Part shown: one piece after another, positions 8,297 to 17,193 of the stretch | How the letters are laid out: each line of letters starts with the position of its first letter | How positions within the stretch are numbered: the first letter of the stretch is position 1 | NCBI RefSeq assembly: GCF_027889715.1 | Contig: NZ_JAPJZH010000002.1 | Coordinates: 372,001 to 436,000 of the forward strand | Length of the DNA stretch: 64,000 nt | Direction of reading: 5' to 3' | Source of the DNA: Allohoeflea poritis | GTDB taxonomy: Bacteria > Pseudomonadota > Alphaproteobacteria > Rhizobiales > Rhizobiaceae | The notes under the pieces: generated by a model | What the model saw: the letters and a program-made list of their open reading frames with translations, nothing else | What the model was told of the DNA's origin: nothing | Database searches by the model: none | Position numbers and translations under genes: made by a program

Positions 8297-9646
8297 CTAC
8301 GCCGTCAGCGTTGCATGAATGGATTCGGCGGCGATCTTGCCGTCCTCGACCGACACGACCGTCAGGTCCTCGCCGCTTCTGACGCAGTCTCCGCCAGCCC
8401 AGACATTCGCCAGATTGGTCTTGCGGTCGTCACCGGTGCGGATGCGTCCGCGGTCCATGTCGAGACCGCTGCCAGCCAGCGGATGGTCGTCGAAGCTCTG
8501 TCCGATCGCCTTGAAGATCTGATCGGCTGCTATCGTGGTTGTCTCGCCGGTACCGGAGAGCGTGCCGTTCGCCTGGCTGGTATATTCCAGCTCGATACCG
8601 GCCACCGCGCCGGCGTCGTCCTGCACAACCGCCTTGGGCTGCAGCCAGTGGCGGATCGTCACGCCGCTGGTCTGGGCGACCTCCTGTTCGTATGCGCTGG
8701 CATTCATGCCGTCCTGACCGCGACGATAGGCAATCGTCACCTCCTCGGCACCGAGCCGCTTGGCCTGCGTGGCGATGTCGATCGCGGTCATGCCGCCGCC
8801 GATCACGACCACGCGGCGACCGATCGGAAGTGTCGACAGGTCCGCGGCCTGGCGAAGCCCGGCAATATAGTCGACCGCATCCTCGCAACCGTCGGCATCC
8901 TCGCCCGCAACGCCGAGCGCATTGACATTGGCGAGACCGATTCCGAGGAAAACGGCATCATATTTCCCGGTCAGGTCTGCCAGGTTGAAATCTGCGCCCA
9001 GCTTCTTGCCGGTCTCGATCGTAATGCCGCCGATATCGAGGATGAACTGCAGTTCCTCCTGGGCGAAGTCGTTGACCGACTTGTAGGCCGCAATGCCGTA
9101 TTCGCTGAGCCCCCCGCCCTTTTCGCGGGCTTCGAGCACGGTCACGTCATGGCCGTGCATGGCAAGCCGGTGCGCGCAGGAAAGGCCTGCCGGCCCCGCC
9201 CCGACAACCGCAATGCGCTTTCCGGTCGAGGGCGCGCGTTCGAACGGATGTTCACTCGCTTCCCGCATCAGTACATCGGTGGCATAACGCTGGAGCTGGC
9301 CGATCTTGACCGGCTTGCCTTCCGCCACCTCGCGCACGCAGGCCTCTTCGCACAGCGTTTCGGTCGGGCAGACCCTGGCGCACATGCCGCCGAGTATATT
9401 CTGCTCGAAGATGGTTTTCGCGGCGCCCTTGGCATTGTCGGCCGCGATCTGCCGGATGAACATCGGAACATCGATGCTGGTCGGGCAGGCCGTCATGCAC
9501 GGCGCGTCGTAGCAGAAATAGCAACGGTCGGCTTCCACCGCAGCCTCATGGGCATTCAGCGGCGGATGAATATCGGAAAAATTCTCGGCATATTCGGATT
9601 GCTCGAGCCGACCGGCCTTGACGTCACGCATAACCTCGCTCGCCAT
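8297..9646 (-). CDS. preT: NAD-dependent dihydropyrimidine dehydrogenase subunit PreT
   Basis: FAD/NAD(P)H and iron-sulfur subunit that passes electrons between NAD(H) and PreA; 449 residues. The N-terminal GltD-like part holds two Cys sets (C42, C45, C50, C54 and C89, C93, C99, C103) for [4Fe-4S] clusters. FAD binds at VGAGPAGLS (148-156), and a second Rossmann motif VVIGGGMTAID binds NAD(P)H. The start ATG 9646 has AGGAGG five bases upstream; the frame extends 23 codons further but without a good ribosome site. preT-preA form a leftward operon. Confidence 0.92.
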   Translation of the reverse strand: MASEVMRDVKAGRLEQSEYAENFSDIHPPLNAHEAAVEADRCYFCYDAPCMTACPTSIDVPMFIRQIAADNAKGAAKTIFEQNILGGMCARVCPTETLCEEACVREVAEGKPVKIGQLQRYATDVLMREASEHPFERAPSTGKRIAVVGAGPAGLSCAHRLAMHGHDVTVLEAREKGGGLSEYGIAAYKSVNDFAQEELQFILDIGGITIETGKKLGADFNLADLTGKYDAVFLGIGLANVNALGVAGEDADGCEDAVDYIAGLRQAADLSTLPIGRRVVVIGGGMTAIDIATQAKRLGAEEVTIAYRRGQDGMNASAYEQEVAQTSGVTIRHWLQPKAVVQDDAGAVAGIELEYTSQANGTLSGTGETTTIAADQIFKAIGQSFDDHPLAGSGLDMDRGRIRTGDDRKTNLANVWAGGDCVRSGEDLTVVSVEDGKIAAESIHATLTA

Positions 9647-9726
9647 GCACGCCTCCTTCCTCGATTTGCCGCTGCACCGCTTGTCGGTTTCAGGTGCGGC
9701 AGTGCTCCCTATCACTGAGGACAGAA

Positions 9727-9774
9727 TGACCTGATTTTCTCACAAGGTCAAATTTTTTATCATATGGTCAATTT
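9727..9774. promoter_or_regulatory. Three TGACC/GGTCA half-sites upstream of preT
   Basis: The AT-rich leader upstream of preT holds an inverted pair TGACCT (9727-9732) and AGGTCA (9745-9750), followed by ATGGTCA (9764-9770) in the AT-rich context ATGGTCAATTT. The half-sites are 18 and 19 bases apart, about two helical turns. On the minus strand TTGACC could also serve as a -35 element for preT. A related arrangement occurs at 53912-53940. No regulator can be assigned from sequence. Confidence 0.4.
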
Positions 9775-9873
9775 TGTAGGCAATTGAAGCGGTCGTCAGC
9801 GAATAGGCGCCCGCATACCAATCAGGCCAAATTTTCTTTTATTTTCAGCTTCTTGAAAGGGCGTTTCACATCG

Positions 9874-10998
9874 TCATTCGAAGACGATACGCGGCGCCGC
9901 AACCTCGGCCTGCGCACTTCCGTGAAGCTGATCGCGCACTTTTTCTGCGATCTCGCGGAATATCAGGGCATGCGGCCCGTCGGGCTGCGCCACTACAACG
10001 GGCGTCCCCGCGTCGGAATTTTCCCGGATACCCATATGCAGCGGCACCTCGCCCAGGAACGGAACGCCAATGCGCTCTGCCTCATCGCGGGCCCCGCCAT
10101 GGCCGAAAATATTGGACCGCTCGCCGCAGGACGGACACTGGAAATAACTCATATTCTCGATGAGGCCGAGCAGCGGCACGTCGACCTTTTTGAACATGTT
10201 GAGTCCCTTGCGGGCATCGATCAGAGCAAGATCCTGCGGTGTCGAAACGATAACGGCCCCGGCAAGCGGCACTTTCTGCGCCATGGTCAGTTGCGCGTCG
10301 CCGGTACCCGGCGGCATATCGACGACGATGACATCGAGTTCACCCCAGTCTACCTCGCGCAACATCTGGGTCAGGGCGGATACGACCATCGGCCCGCGCC
10401 AGATCATCGGCGTTTCCTCGGCAACGAGAAAGCCCATGGACATAACCTTGAGGCCGTAAGCCTCCTTGGGCCTGAGCATACGCTCGCCGGTCTGCTCGGG
10501 CTGCCCGCCGACATTGAGCAGGCGCGGCATGGACGGCCCGTAAATGTCGGCGTCGAGAATGCCGACCCTCAGACCGATCGCCTGCAGGCCAAGCGCCAGG
10601 TTGACCGCCGTTGTCGATTTGCCGACCCCGCCTTTACCGGAAGCCACGGCGATAATCGCGCCAACGCCCGGCACGCCGGCCTTTTGCGGCGGCTGTTGCT
10701 GCTGTGCGGGCGATGGTCCTTTCGCAGGCGCGGGTGCGGCACCGGGCTTCTTCTCCGCCGTCAGGGCCACCATGGCGGCATCGACGCCATCCATGGACTT
10801 GACCGCGTTCTCCGCCGCAATGCGCAACGGCTCCAGTTTTTCTGCCAGATTGGCCGCCACCGTGATGGAAAAATAGACTTTGCCGTCAGCTATGAAGATG
10901 TCCGAAACCAGATTCTTTTCGACAATGCTGCCGCCGATCGCCGGGTGGCTCACGCCCTCCAGCGTTCTGAGAACATCTTCCTTGCTCACCTGTGACAT
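9874..10998 (-). CDS. apbC: Mrp/ApbC family iron-sulfur cluster carrier ATPase
   Basis: P-loop ATPase that carries and delivers Fe-S clusters to target proteins in the cytoplasm; 374 residues from ATG 10998. Residues 1-85 form an MIP18/DUF59 domain, and residues 86-108 a Pro/Gln/Ala-rich linker. The deviant Walker A SGKGGVGKST begins near 120. The cluster-binding CPSC is at 288-291, preceded by ENMSYF. No clear Shine-Dalgarno sequence precedes this ATG, but upstream frame extensions are not protein-like. It stands alone between preT and the lipid A operon. The window is rich in Fe-S enzymes (PreAT, formate dehydrogenase) that need such a carrier. Confidence 0.92.
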   Translation of the reverse strand: MSQVSKEDVLRTLEGVSHPAIGGSIVEKNLVSDIFIADGKVYFSITVAANLAEKLEPLRIAAENAVKSMDGVDAAMVALTAEKKPGAAPAPAKGPSPAQQQQPPQKAGVPGVGAIIAVASGKGGVGKSTTAVNLALGLQAIGLRVGILDADIYGPSMPRLLNVGGQPEQTGERMLRPKEAYGLKVMSMGFLVAEETPMIWRGPMVVSALTQMLREVDWGELDVIVVDMPPGTGDAQLTMAQKVPLAGAVIVSTPQDLALIDARKGLNMFKKVDVPLLGLIENMSYFQCPSCGERSNIFGHGGARDEAERIGVPFLGEVPLHMGIRENSDAGTPVVVAQPDGPHALIFREIAEKVRDQLHGSAQAEVAAPRIVFE

Positions 10999-11203
10999 CG
11001 GGAACCCGCTACCGAATAAAATTTCACCCGCAAATAGTGCACCACGCCGCCCCTTACAATGGAGGATGTGTCGCACTATCTCCACACCGATCCGGATGTT
11101 TGCAACACCGTGATGGTATTCGTTTACGAAACCGTATACACACCATTGGCTTTTGCAGCGGATTTTTCTATAGCTCACCGCGAAACGGACAAACCATAAG
11201 GAT

Positions 11204-11488
11204 ATGAGCGTGTCAGCCACATTCGACAAAGTTGCCGACATCATCGCCGAAACAAGCGAAATCGACCGCGACACGATTACACCCGACAGTCATACGATCG
11301 ACGATCTTGGAATCGACAGCCTCGATTTTCTCGATATCGTCTTCGCCATTGACAAGGAGTTCGGGATCAAGATTCCGCTCGAGCAGTGGACGCAGGAAGT
11401 CAATGACGGCAAGGTCGCCACGGAAGAGTACTTCGTTCTGAAGAATCTGTGCGTGAAGATCGACGAATTGCGGGCCGCCAAATCCTGA
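11204..11488 (+). CDS. acpXL: Acyl carrier protein AcpXL for very-long-chain lipid A acyl group
   Basis: Specialised acyl carrier protein, 94 residues, on which the 27-hydroxyoctacosanoate (C28) chain of rhizobial lipid A is built. The phosphopantetheine serine is Ser39 in DLGIDSLDF. The short insert [18 protein letters not shown] before the last helix is typical of AcpXL and absent from housekeeping AcpP. It is the first gene of an operon in the order known from Rhizobium and Sinorhizobium: acpXL, fabZ-like, two fabF-like genes, dehydrogenase, lpxXL. AAGGA lies just upstream of the ATG. Confidence 0.94.
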   Translation: MSVSATFDKVADIIAETSEIDRDTITPDSHTIDDLGIDSLDFLDIVFAIDKEFGIKIPLEQWTQEVNDGKVATEEYFVLKNLCVKIDELRAAKS

Positions 11489-11532
11489 CGCGTTTGCCGC
11501 TATAACAGCCGCGAGCAGCACATGGGTGGCTG

Positions 11533-12030
11533 ATGCTTCTTGAATATTTTCAGATGATCGACAGTGTCCGGGACATTGATCTTGAGGCCGGTCGAATCAT
11601 GGCCGAGTCCACCGTGCCGAACAAAAGCCCGGTTTTCGAAGGCCATTTTCCGGGCCATCCCCTCGTTCCCGGCGTACTGCTGATCGAGACCATGGCGCAG
11701 GCCAGCGGTTTTCTGCTGCTTGCCGCCAACAGCTTCACTGCCATGCCTTTCCTGATGTCGGTGGACGGCGCCAAGCTGAGGACCTTCGTCGAGCCGGAAA
11801 CGCGGATGGAAATCGAAGCCGATCTGGAGCATGAAGGCTCCGGCTTCGCCGTGACGAAAGCGCGCATTCGCAGCGACGGCAAAAAAGTCTGCGATGCGCA
11901 GCTCAAATTCCGCACAGTCGTGTTTGACGCAAATGTCGATCAAAAAACCGCCCAATTGGCGGACTTGATCAAGGCACGGGCGAAAGAGGTCGGATTGATG
12001 GCGGCCATGTCGCAAAACGCCGAGGCCTGA
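11533..12030 (+). CDS. FabZ-like 3-hydroxyacyl-ACP dehydratase of the C28 acyl pathway
   Basis: Hot-dog-fold dehydratase, 165 residues, that probably removes water from 3-hydroxyacyl-AcpXL during each elongation round. The active-site signature FEGHFPGHPLVPGVLLIE is complete, with His38 and Glu52. A C-terminal extension of about 20 residues beyond a standard FabZ carries a basic helix. It lies 44 bases after acpXL and 10 bases before the first ketosynthase-like gene. Known rhizobial clusters call this gene fabZXL. Confidence 0.9.
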   Translation: MLLEYFQMIDSVRDIDLEAGRIMAESTVPNKSPVFEGHFPGHPLVPGVLLIETMAQASGFLLLAANSFTAMPFLMSVDGAKLRTFVEPETRMEIEADLEHEGSGFAVTKARIRSDGKKVCDAQLKFRTVVFDANVDQKTAQLADLIKARAKEVGLMAAMSQNAEA

Positions 12031-12040
12031 GGACCGAAGG

Positions 12041-13240
12041 ATGGCTAAGAAACCGAATGATGTGGTGATCACCGGGATCGGCATCGTCAGTTGTCACGGT
12101 GTCGGCCGGCAGTCGCACGAAGCCCTGTTGAGCGGGCCGGAATCCCCGCAGCCGGTCATCGACAACGAGCGCTTCGCGCCCTACCCGGTTCATCCGGCGC
12201 CGGAGATCGACTGGTCCGAGCAGATTCCGCGCCGCGGCGATCAGCGCCAGATGGAGGCCTGGCAGCGCCTTGGCGTCTTCACCGCCGGTCTCGCCCTTGA
12301 CGATGCCGGTCTGAAGGAAGATGCCGAGCTTTGCGGCTCCATGGACATGATCGTTGCCGCAGGCGGCGGTGAACGCGACGTCGCCGTCGATACGATGATC
12401 GTCAACAAGGCGATGAGCCGCAATGACCGCGACCATGTCCTCAACGAGGTCCTGACCACGGAACTGCGCCCGACGCTGTTCCTGGCCCAGCTTTCCAATC
12501 TGCTGGCAGGCAATATCTCCATCGTCCACAAGGTCACCGGCTCCTCCAAGACCTTCATGGGTGAAGAGACCGCCGGCGTTTCGGCTCTTGCGACCGCCTT
12601 CGAGCGCATAAGGGCGGGTCAGTCCACGCACGCGCTTGTCGGAGGCGCCTATAATGCGGAACGTCAGGACATGCTGCTGCTGCAGGAAGGTGTTCAGTCC
12701 CTTGCCCAAGGTGCCTGGCAACCGCTGTGGTCGCGCTCCAACCCGGGTGGCGGCATCGTCTCCGGTTCCGCGTCGGCATTTCTCGTGCTGGAATCGCGCG
12801 ACCATGCCGAAGCGCGCGGGGCGCAGATCTACGCAGCGGTCGGCTTTGTCGACGGAGACAGGGGCAAACGCGCCGAAGGCGGACTGGAAAAACGGCTTGA
12901 GGGGCTGGCGGACCGGTCAAATGTCGCGGACAGTTCGGAAATACTGGTTCTCTCCGGCGCATCGGGCCTTTACGAGTTGCGCGACCGGGAAAAGCAATTC
13001 ATCGCGGACCGCTGGCCAAGCGCGGCATTGCGGGGTTACACCGGGCTCACCGGCCACACATTGGAGGCGCAGTTCCCGATCGGCGTCGCGCTTGGCGCCC
13101 TGGCGTTGAAATCAGGCGCCGCCTTGCCTTGCTTTGACGCGGCGGCGGAAGCGGATATGGCCGGGCCGGCGAAATCGGCAATTGTAACGGCAGTTGGCTT
13201 CATGCACGGTGAGGGCCTGGCCGTGCTTGACGCCGAGTAA
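12041..13240 (+). CDS. Ketosynthase-like protein of the C28 acyl pathway, catalytic Cys and first His absent (FabF2XL type)
   Basis: Thiolase-fold beta-ketoacyl-ACP synthase homolog, 399 residues, a little shorter than FabF. The overall fold is recognisable (VVITGIGIVS at the start, GLTGHTLEAQFPIG at 335-348). However, the place of the nucleophilic Cys reads HKVTGSSKTF with Val165, and the first catalytic His segment (normally NAHGTST) reads SGASGLY with Ala307. Only the second His (His339) remains. It is therefore probably a non-catalytic partner, like a polyketide chain-length factor, for the intact ketosynthase encoded next. It starts 10 bases after the dehydratase and ends 22 bases before its partner. 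Confidence 0.85.
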   Translation: MAKKPNDVVITGIGIVSCHGVGRQSHEALLSGPESPQPVIDNERFAPYPVHPAPEIDWSEQIPRRGDQRQMEAWQRLGVFTAGLALDDAGLKEDAELCGSMDMIVAAGGGERDVAVDTMIVNKAMSRNDRDHVLNEVLTTELRPTLFLAQLSNLLAGNISIVHKVTGSSKTFMGEETAGVSALATAFERIRAGQSTHALVGGAYNAERQDMLLLQEGVQSLAQGAWQPLWSRSNPGGGIVSGSASAFLVLESRDHAEARGAQIYAAVGFVDGDRGKRAEGGLEKRLEGLADRSNVADSSEILVLSGASGLYELRDREKQFIADRWPSAALRGYTGLTGHTLEAQFPIGVALGALALKSGAALPCFDAAAEADMAGPAKSAIVTAVGFMHGEGLAVLDAE

Positions 13241-13262
13241 CAACCCGGAGCACTGGACTGAC

Positions 13263-14546
13263 ATGACCAAGAGCGCCTATTCGGATCATCTCGGACGCCC
13301 GCTGATCGCGGTAACGGGCATGGGCATCATCACCTCGCTTGGCCAGGGCAAGGATGACAATTGGAACGCTCTGACCAGCGGTGTTTCCGGCATTCACGCC
13401 ATTACGCGCTTTCCGACCGATGAGCTTTCGACCCGCATTTGCGGCACGGTCGATTTCATGGATACACCCGACATTGCAAGCGAATTGTCCTTTGCGCTGG
13501 CCGACGCGGCGACGCGCGAAGCCGTATCGCAAGCCGGAATCAATGGCGATTTCCAAGGCCCCCTCTTCGTCGCGGCCCCGCCCGTCGAGTGCGAATGGGT
13601 CGACCGTTTCGCCATTGCGGATGAAGCGGGCTTTGCCGGCGACCAGGACAATGCCTATGACGGATTGCTCGAGGTCATGCGAAAACGCCCGCATCCGGAC
13701 TTTACCCGCCGGGCGCTGTTCGGCGGTGTCGCCGAACGCCTGTCGGACCGCTACGGCACACGGGGACTTCCGGTGACTCTGTCCACCGCCTGCGCGTCCG
13801 GCGCAACGGCGATCCAGCTCGGTGTCGATGCCATCCGCCAGGGCCGCACGGAACGCGCCCTGACCGTCGCGACGGATGGTTCCGTGAATGCCGAGGCGCT
13901 GATCCGCTTTTCTCTTTTGTCGGCCCTTTCGACCCAAAACGACCCGCCGGAAAAGGCCTCCAAACCGTTCAACAAGGACCGGGACGGCTTCGTCATCGCC
14001 GAGGGCGGCGCGGCTTTGGTGCTGGAATCGCTTGAAAGCGCGGTTGCCCGCGGCGCGACGGTATTGGGAATCCTGAAGGGTTACGGCGAAAAGGCAGACC
14101 ATTTCCACCGCACCCGGTCTTCGCCCGATGGCGCGCCGGCGATTGCCACAGTCCAAGCGGCTCTGGACGATGCCGGGCTCGATGCTTCGGGCATCGGCTA
14201 CATCAACGCACACGGCACCTCGACGCCCGAAAACGACAAGATGGAGTATCTGTCCCTGTCCACGGTTTTCGGCGAACACCTGCCGGCGATACCGGTCTCG
14301 TCGAACAAGTCGATGATCGGCCATACGCTGACGGCCGCCGGCGCGGTCGAAGCTGTTTTTTCGCTGCTGACGATCCGGACCGGAACCCTGCCGCCGACCA
14401 TCAATTACGAGAATCCCGACCCGGCGATCGAGCTGGATGTCGTTCCCAACGTCAAGCGCGACCAGGCGGTCACCTCCGTGCTTTCCAACTCTTTCGGCTT
14501 CGGCGGACAGAACGCATGTCTTGTCATGACGGCTGAACCGGCCTAA
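13263..14546 (+). CDS. Beta-ketoacyl-ACP synthase II-like enzyme of the C28 acyl pathway (FabF1XL type)
   Basis: Condensing enzyme, 427 residues from ATG 13263; the frame is open 23 codons upstream but inside the previous gene. The full KAS triad is present: Cys177 in STACASG, His317 in NAHGTST and His354 in SMIGHTL. FGFGGQN near the C-terminus is also typical. It should elongate acyl chains on AcpXL towards C28, probably as a heterodimer with the preceding inactive paralogue. A gap of 57 bases separates it from the dehydrogenase gene. Confidence 0.92.
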   Translation: MTKSAYSDHLGRPLIAVTGMGIITSLGQGKDDNWNALTSGVSGIHAITRFPTDELSTRICGTVDFMDTPDIASELSFALADAATREAVSQAGINGDFQGPLFVAAPPVECEWVDRFAIADEAGFAGDQDNAYDGLLEVMRKRPHPDFTRRALFGGVAERLSDRYGTRGLPVTLSTACASGATAIQLGVDAIRQGRTERALTVATDGSVNAEALIRFSLLSALSTQNDPPEKASKPFNKDRDGFVIAEGGAALVLESLESAVARGATVLGILKGYGEKADHFHRTRSSPDGAPAIATVQAALDDAGLDASGIGYINAHGTSTPENDKMEYLSLSTVFGEHLPAIPVSSNKSMIGHTLTAAGAVEAVFSLLTIRTGTLPPTINYENPDPAIELDVVPNVKRDQAVTSVLSNSFGFGGQNACLVMTAEPA

Positions 14547-14603
14547 ACGGCTGCTTACAAGAATAACGGCAACGCCCGTAAAGACCGAGGACACCGCACG
14601 ACG

Positions 14604-15632
14604 ATGCGCGCATTGCAGCTCGTAGAAGACCGCAAGCTTGAGCTGGCGGACATTTCCCCGCCGCCCTCTCCCGAAGCCGGAGAAGTGACCCTGCGCATCA
14701 ACGCCGTGGCGCTCAACCACATCGATGTCTGGGGTTGGCGCGGCATGGCGTTCGCCAAACGCAAGCTGCCGCTGGTCATCGGCGCGGAGGCCTCGGGCAC
14801 GGTCGAGGAAATCGGACCCGGCGTGTCGAATGTTCTTCCCGGGCAACTCGTCTCCATCTACGGCGCCAGGACCTGCGGTCTTTGCCGCCACTGCCGCGAG
14901 GGCCGCGACAATCTGTGCGAAAATGTCAGCGGCGTGCATGGCTTTCACCTTGACGGTTTCGCCCAGGAGAAAATCAACCTGCCGGCGCGGCTGCTGGTGC
15001 CCGCCCCGCCCGGGGTCGATGCTGTCGGCGCGGCGCTCGCACCCGTTACCTTCGGTACGGTCGAGCACATGCTCTTCGACAATGCCCGTCTCGAACCCGG
15101 CGAGACAATTCTTGTCCAGGCCGGCGGCTCCGGCATCGGCACGGCGGCGATCCAGCTTGCCAGGAAACACGGCTGCACGGTGATCACGACCGTCGGATCC
15201 GATGACAAGATTGAAAAGGCCAAGGCGCTTGGCGCCGATCACGTCATCAACTACCGCGAGGACCGTTTTGAGGGCGTCGTGCGCAAGCTGACGAAGAAAA
15301 AGGGCGTCGATGTCGTCTTCGAGCATGTCGGCGCCGATACCTGGGCGGGCTCCATGCTGTGCATGAAGCGCGGCGGGCGTCTCGTCACCTGCGGCTCCAC
15401 ATCGGGTGTTTCGACCCAGATGAACCTGATGCAGCTGTTCCAGCAGCAATTGCGGCTGATCGGTTCCTTCGGGTGCCGCATGGAAAACATGGCCAACGCC
15501 ATGCAGAAAATAGCCCGTGGTCTCGTCCATCCGGTGATCGACACGGAAGTTGGCCTCGATGATATCGACACCGCCCTCGCCCGCATGGAAGGCCGTCAGG
15601 TTTTCGGGAAGATCATCCTGAGAATGGACTGA
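14604..15632 (+). CDS. Zinc-type medium-chain dehydrogenase of the lipid A acyl operon
   Basis: MDR superfamily oxidoreductase, 342 residues. The structural zinc lobe has Cys91, Cys94, Cys97 and Cys105 (CGLCRHCREGRDNLC). The cofactor motif is GGSGIGTAA. The catalytic-zinc Cys of true alcohol dehydrogenases is not obvious (ALNHID at its place), so it may act as an enoyl reductase or quinone-reductase-like enzyme. Its fixed place between the ketosynthases and lpxXL in rhizobial clusters suggests it reduces the enoyl or keto intermediate during C28 synthesis. That role is inferred. Confidence 0.87.
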   Translation: MRALQLVEDRKLELADISPPPSPEAGEVTLRINAVALNHIDVWGWRGMAFAKRKLPLVIGAEASGTVEEIGPGVSNVLPGQLVSIYGARTCGLCRHCREGRDNLCENVSGVHGFHLDGFAQEKINLPARLLVPAPPGVDAVGAALAPVTFGTVEHMLFDNARLEPGETILVQAGGSGIGTAAIQLARKHGCTVITTVGSDDKIEKAKALGADHVINYREDRFEGVVRKLTKKKGVDVVFEHVGADTWAGSMLCMKRGGRLVTCGSTSGVSTQMNLMQLFQQQLRLIGSFGCRMENMANAMQKIARGLVHPVIDTEVGLDDIDTALARMEGRQVFGKIILRMD

Positions 15633-15637
15633 TCGGC

Positions 15638-16573
15638 GTGAAGCGTTTCCTTTCGAGATATGCCTTCAAACTGCGCAAGGCCAAGAACTGGCTGGTCGCG
15701 CAGATCATCTTCGTGATCCTGAGAATCCTGCGGCGGATACCGGCGCGCAAGGCAATCCGTTTCACCGAGAAAATGGCCTATCTGATCGGCCCCTGGACGG
15801 CGCGGCACAAGCTGGTGCTCTATAATCTCGAGCGCGCTTTTCCCGAAAAATCCGAGAAGGAACGCGAAGCGATCGCGCGCGACATGTGGGGCAACATGGC
15901 CCGCCTTGCCGCCGAATATGTCTTCGTCGAAGAACTCATCGACCACGATCTTGCCAATGGCGATGGCGGCAGGATCGAGGTCGAGGGTATCGAGCGCTTC
16001 CTTGACCTGCGCGACAATCCCCGCCCGTTCATCGTCTTTACCGCCCATACCGGCAATTTCGAACTGCTGCCCATCATCGCCGCGAAATACGGTCTTGATG
16101 TCACGGCGCTGTTCCGCCCGCCGAACAACCCGTATGTCGCCCAGAAACTGATGTCGGCGCGGCGCACCCATATGGGTCACCTCGTTCCCTCGCAGGTCGG
16201 CGCCGCCTGGAGCCTCGCAGGCGTGTTGGAAACCGGCAAGGGCGTCGGGCTTCTTGTGGATCAGAAGTTCCACAAGGGCGCCTTGACGAAATTCTTCGGC
16301 CTGAAGGTCCGGACCAATCCGCTGCTGGTAAAGCTGGCGCGCAATTACGACTGCGAGGTCTACCCCGCGCGCTCAATCCGCCTGCCCAACGGGCGCTTCC
16401 GTCTGGAGATCGAACCCGCCGTGGAACTGCCGCGCAACGAAAACGGCCAGATCGATGTCGCCGCGACGGCTCAGCTCCTGAATGACAAGGTCGAAAGCTG
16501 GGTGCGCGAATATCCCGGCCAGTGGCAATGGTTCCACGACCGCTGGAACATCAAGCACAAGCTCTACAAATAG
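15638..16573 (+). CDS. lpxXL: Lipid A long-chain acyltransferase LpxXL
   Basis: Inner-membrane acyltransferase of the LpxL/HtrB family, 311 residues, that transfers the C28 hydroxyacyl chain from AcpXL to lipid A. The HX4E catalytic motif is HTGNFE (His137, Glu142), and the family signature PGQWQWFHDRW ends the protein. Residues 18-33 form an N-terminal membrane-binding helix. The start is GTG 15638, five bases after the previous stop. It is the last gene of the acpXL operon and converges on the L,D-transpeptidase gene with only three bases between stops. Confidence 0.92.
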   Translation: MKRFLSRYAFKLRKAKNWLVAQIIFVILRILRRIPARKAIRFTEKMAYLIGPWTARHKLVLYNLERAFPEKSEKEREAIARDMWGNMARLAAEYVFVEELIDHDLANGDGGRIEVEGIERFLDLRDNPRPFIVFTAHTGNFELLPIIAAKYGLDVTALFRPPNNPYVAQKLMSARRTHMGHLVPSQVGAAWSLAGVLETGKGVGLLVDQKFHKGALTKFFGLKVRTNPLLVKLARNYDCEVYPARSIRLPNGRFRLEIEPAVELPRNENGQIDVAATAQLLNDKVESWVREYPGQWQWFHDRWNIKHKLYK

Positions 16574-16576
16574 ACA

Positions 16577-17008
16577 TCAGCGCCGGATGATGATCCGCGT
16601 GTTCTTGAAGCCCTCGCGCTGGACCAGCGAAAACAGCTTGGCGGCATTGTTCGGATCGAGCCGGACGCAGCCATGCGAAGCCGGACGGCCCAGCCGGCTG
16701 ATTTCATTGGTGCCGTGCACCGCATAGCCGCCGCGGAAGAAGATCGCATAGGGCATCGGCGCATTGTTGTATTTGCGCGACCGGTGGTGCTTCGAGAGCC
16801 ATTTCGGGCTGTAGCTGCCGGTCGGCGTGTAGTAACCGCGGCGCCCGGTGGAAACCTTCCAGCGATATTTGACCTTGCCGCGATGGGTCACCACCATCGT
16901 CTGGCTCGAAAGGTCGATGCGCGCGGTCAGCGTGACGGCACCTGCGGCCACCGGCTGAAACACGAGCATTGCAAACTCGAGTACAAGAACTGACAAGAAC
17001 AAACGCAT
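16577..17008 (-). CDS. Small L,D-transpeptidase (YkuD domain)
   Basis: Periplasmic peptidoglycan cross-linking or outer-membrane-protein anchoring enzyme, 143 residues. ATG 17008 has GGGGAG seven bases upstream and opens a signal peptide ending around AAGA at residue 24. The rest is a minimal YkuD domain: His98 in YAVHGTNE and the active Cys114 in SHGCVRLDP, with no peptidoglycan-binding LysM. It stands alone and converges on lpxXL. Envelope function fits the neighbouring lipid A genes, but no shared regulation is visible. Confidence 0.92.
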   Translation of the reverse strand: MRLFLSVLVLEFAMLVFQPVAAGAVTLTARIDLSSQTMVVTHRGKVKYRWKVSTGRRGYYTPTGSYSPKWLSKHHRSRKYNNAPMPYAIFFRGGYAVHGTNEISRLGRPASHGCVRLDPNNAAKLFSLVQREGFKNTRIIIRR

Positions 17009-17193
17009 GATATCTCCCCCATCGGTGCAGTGCTTCGACCGGCAAGCGCACGCTTCTTCCCCATGCATCGGACAGATCGGTAAAATCTGGTCCGTGCACA
17101 AGTATTGGCATCAAGAGCCAAATGAAGAACCGCCCCGTGCGGAGCCGTTGTTTCAGTTTGGGAAAAATATGCGGGAAGCGGATGTAAGAAATA

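Noticed and set aside
12041-13240. Sequencing error or pseudogene as explanation for the missing catalytic residues in the first ketosynthase
   Set aside because: The frame is intact over its full length, codon use is normal, and both catalytic segments are replaced by well-formed sequence rather than disrupted.
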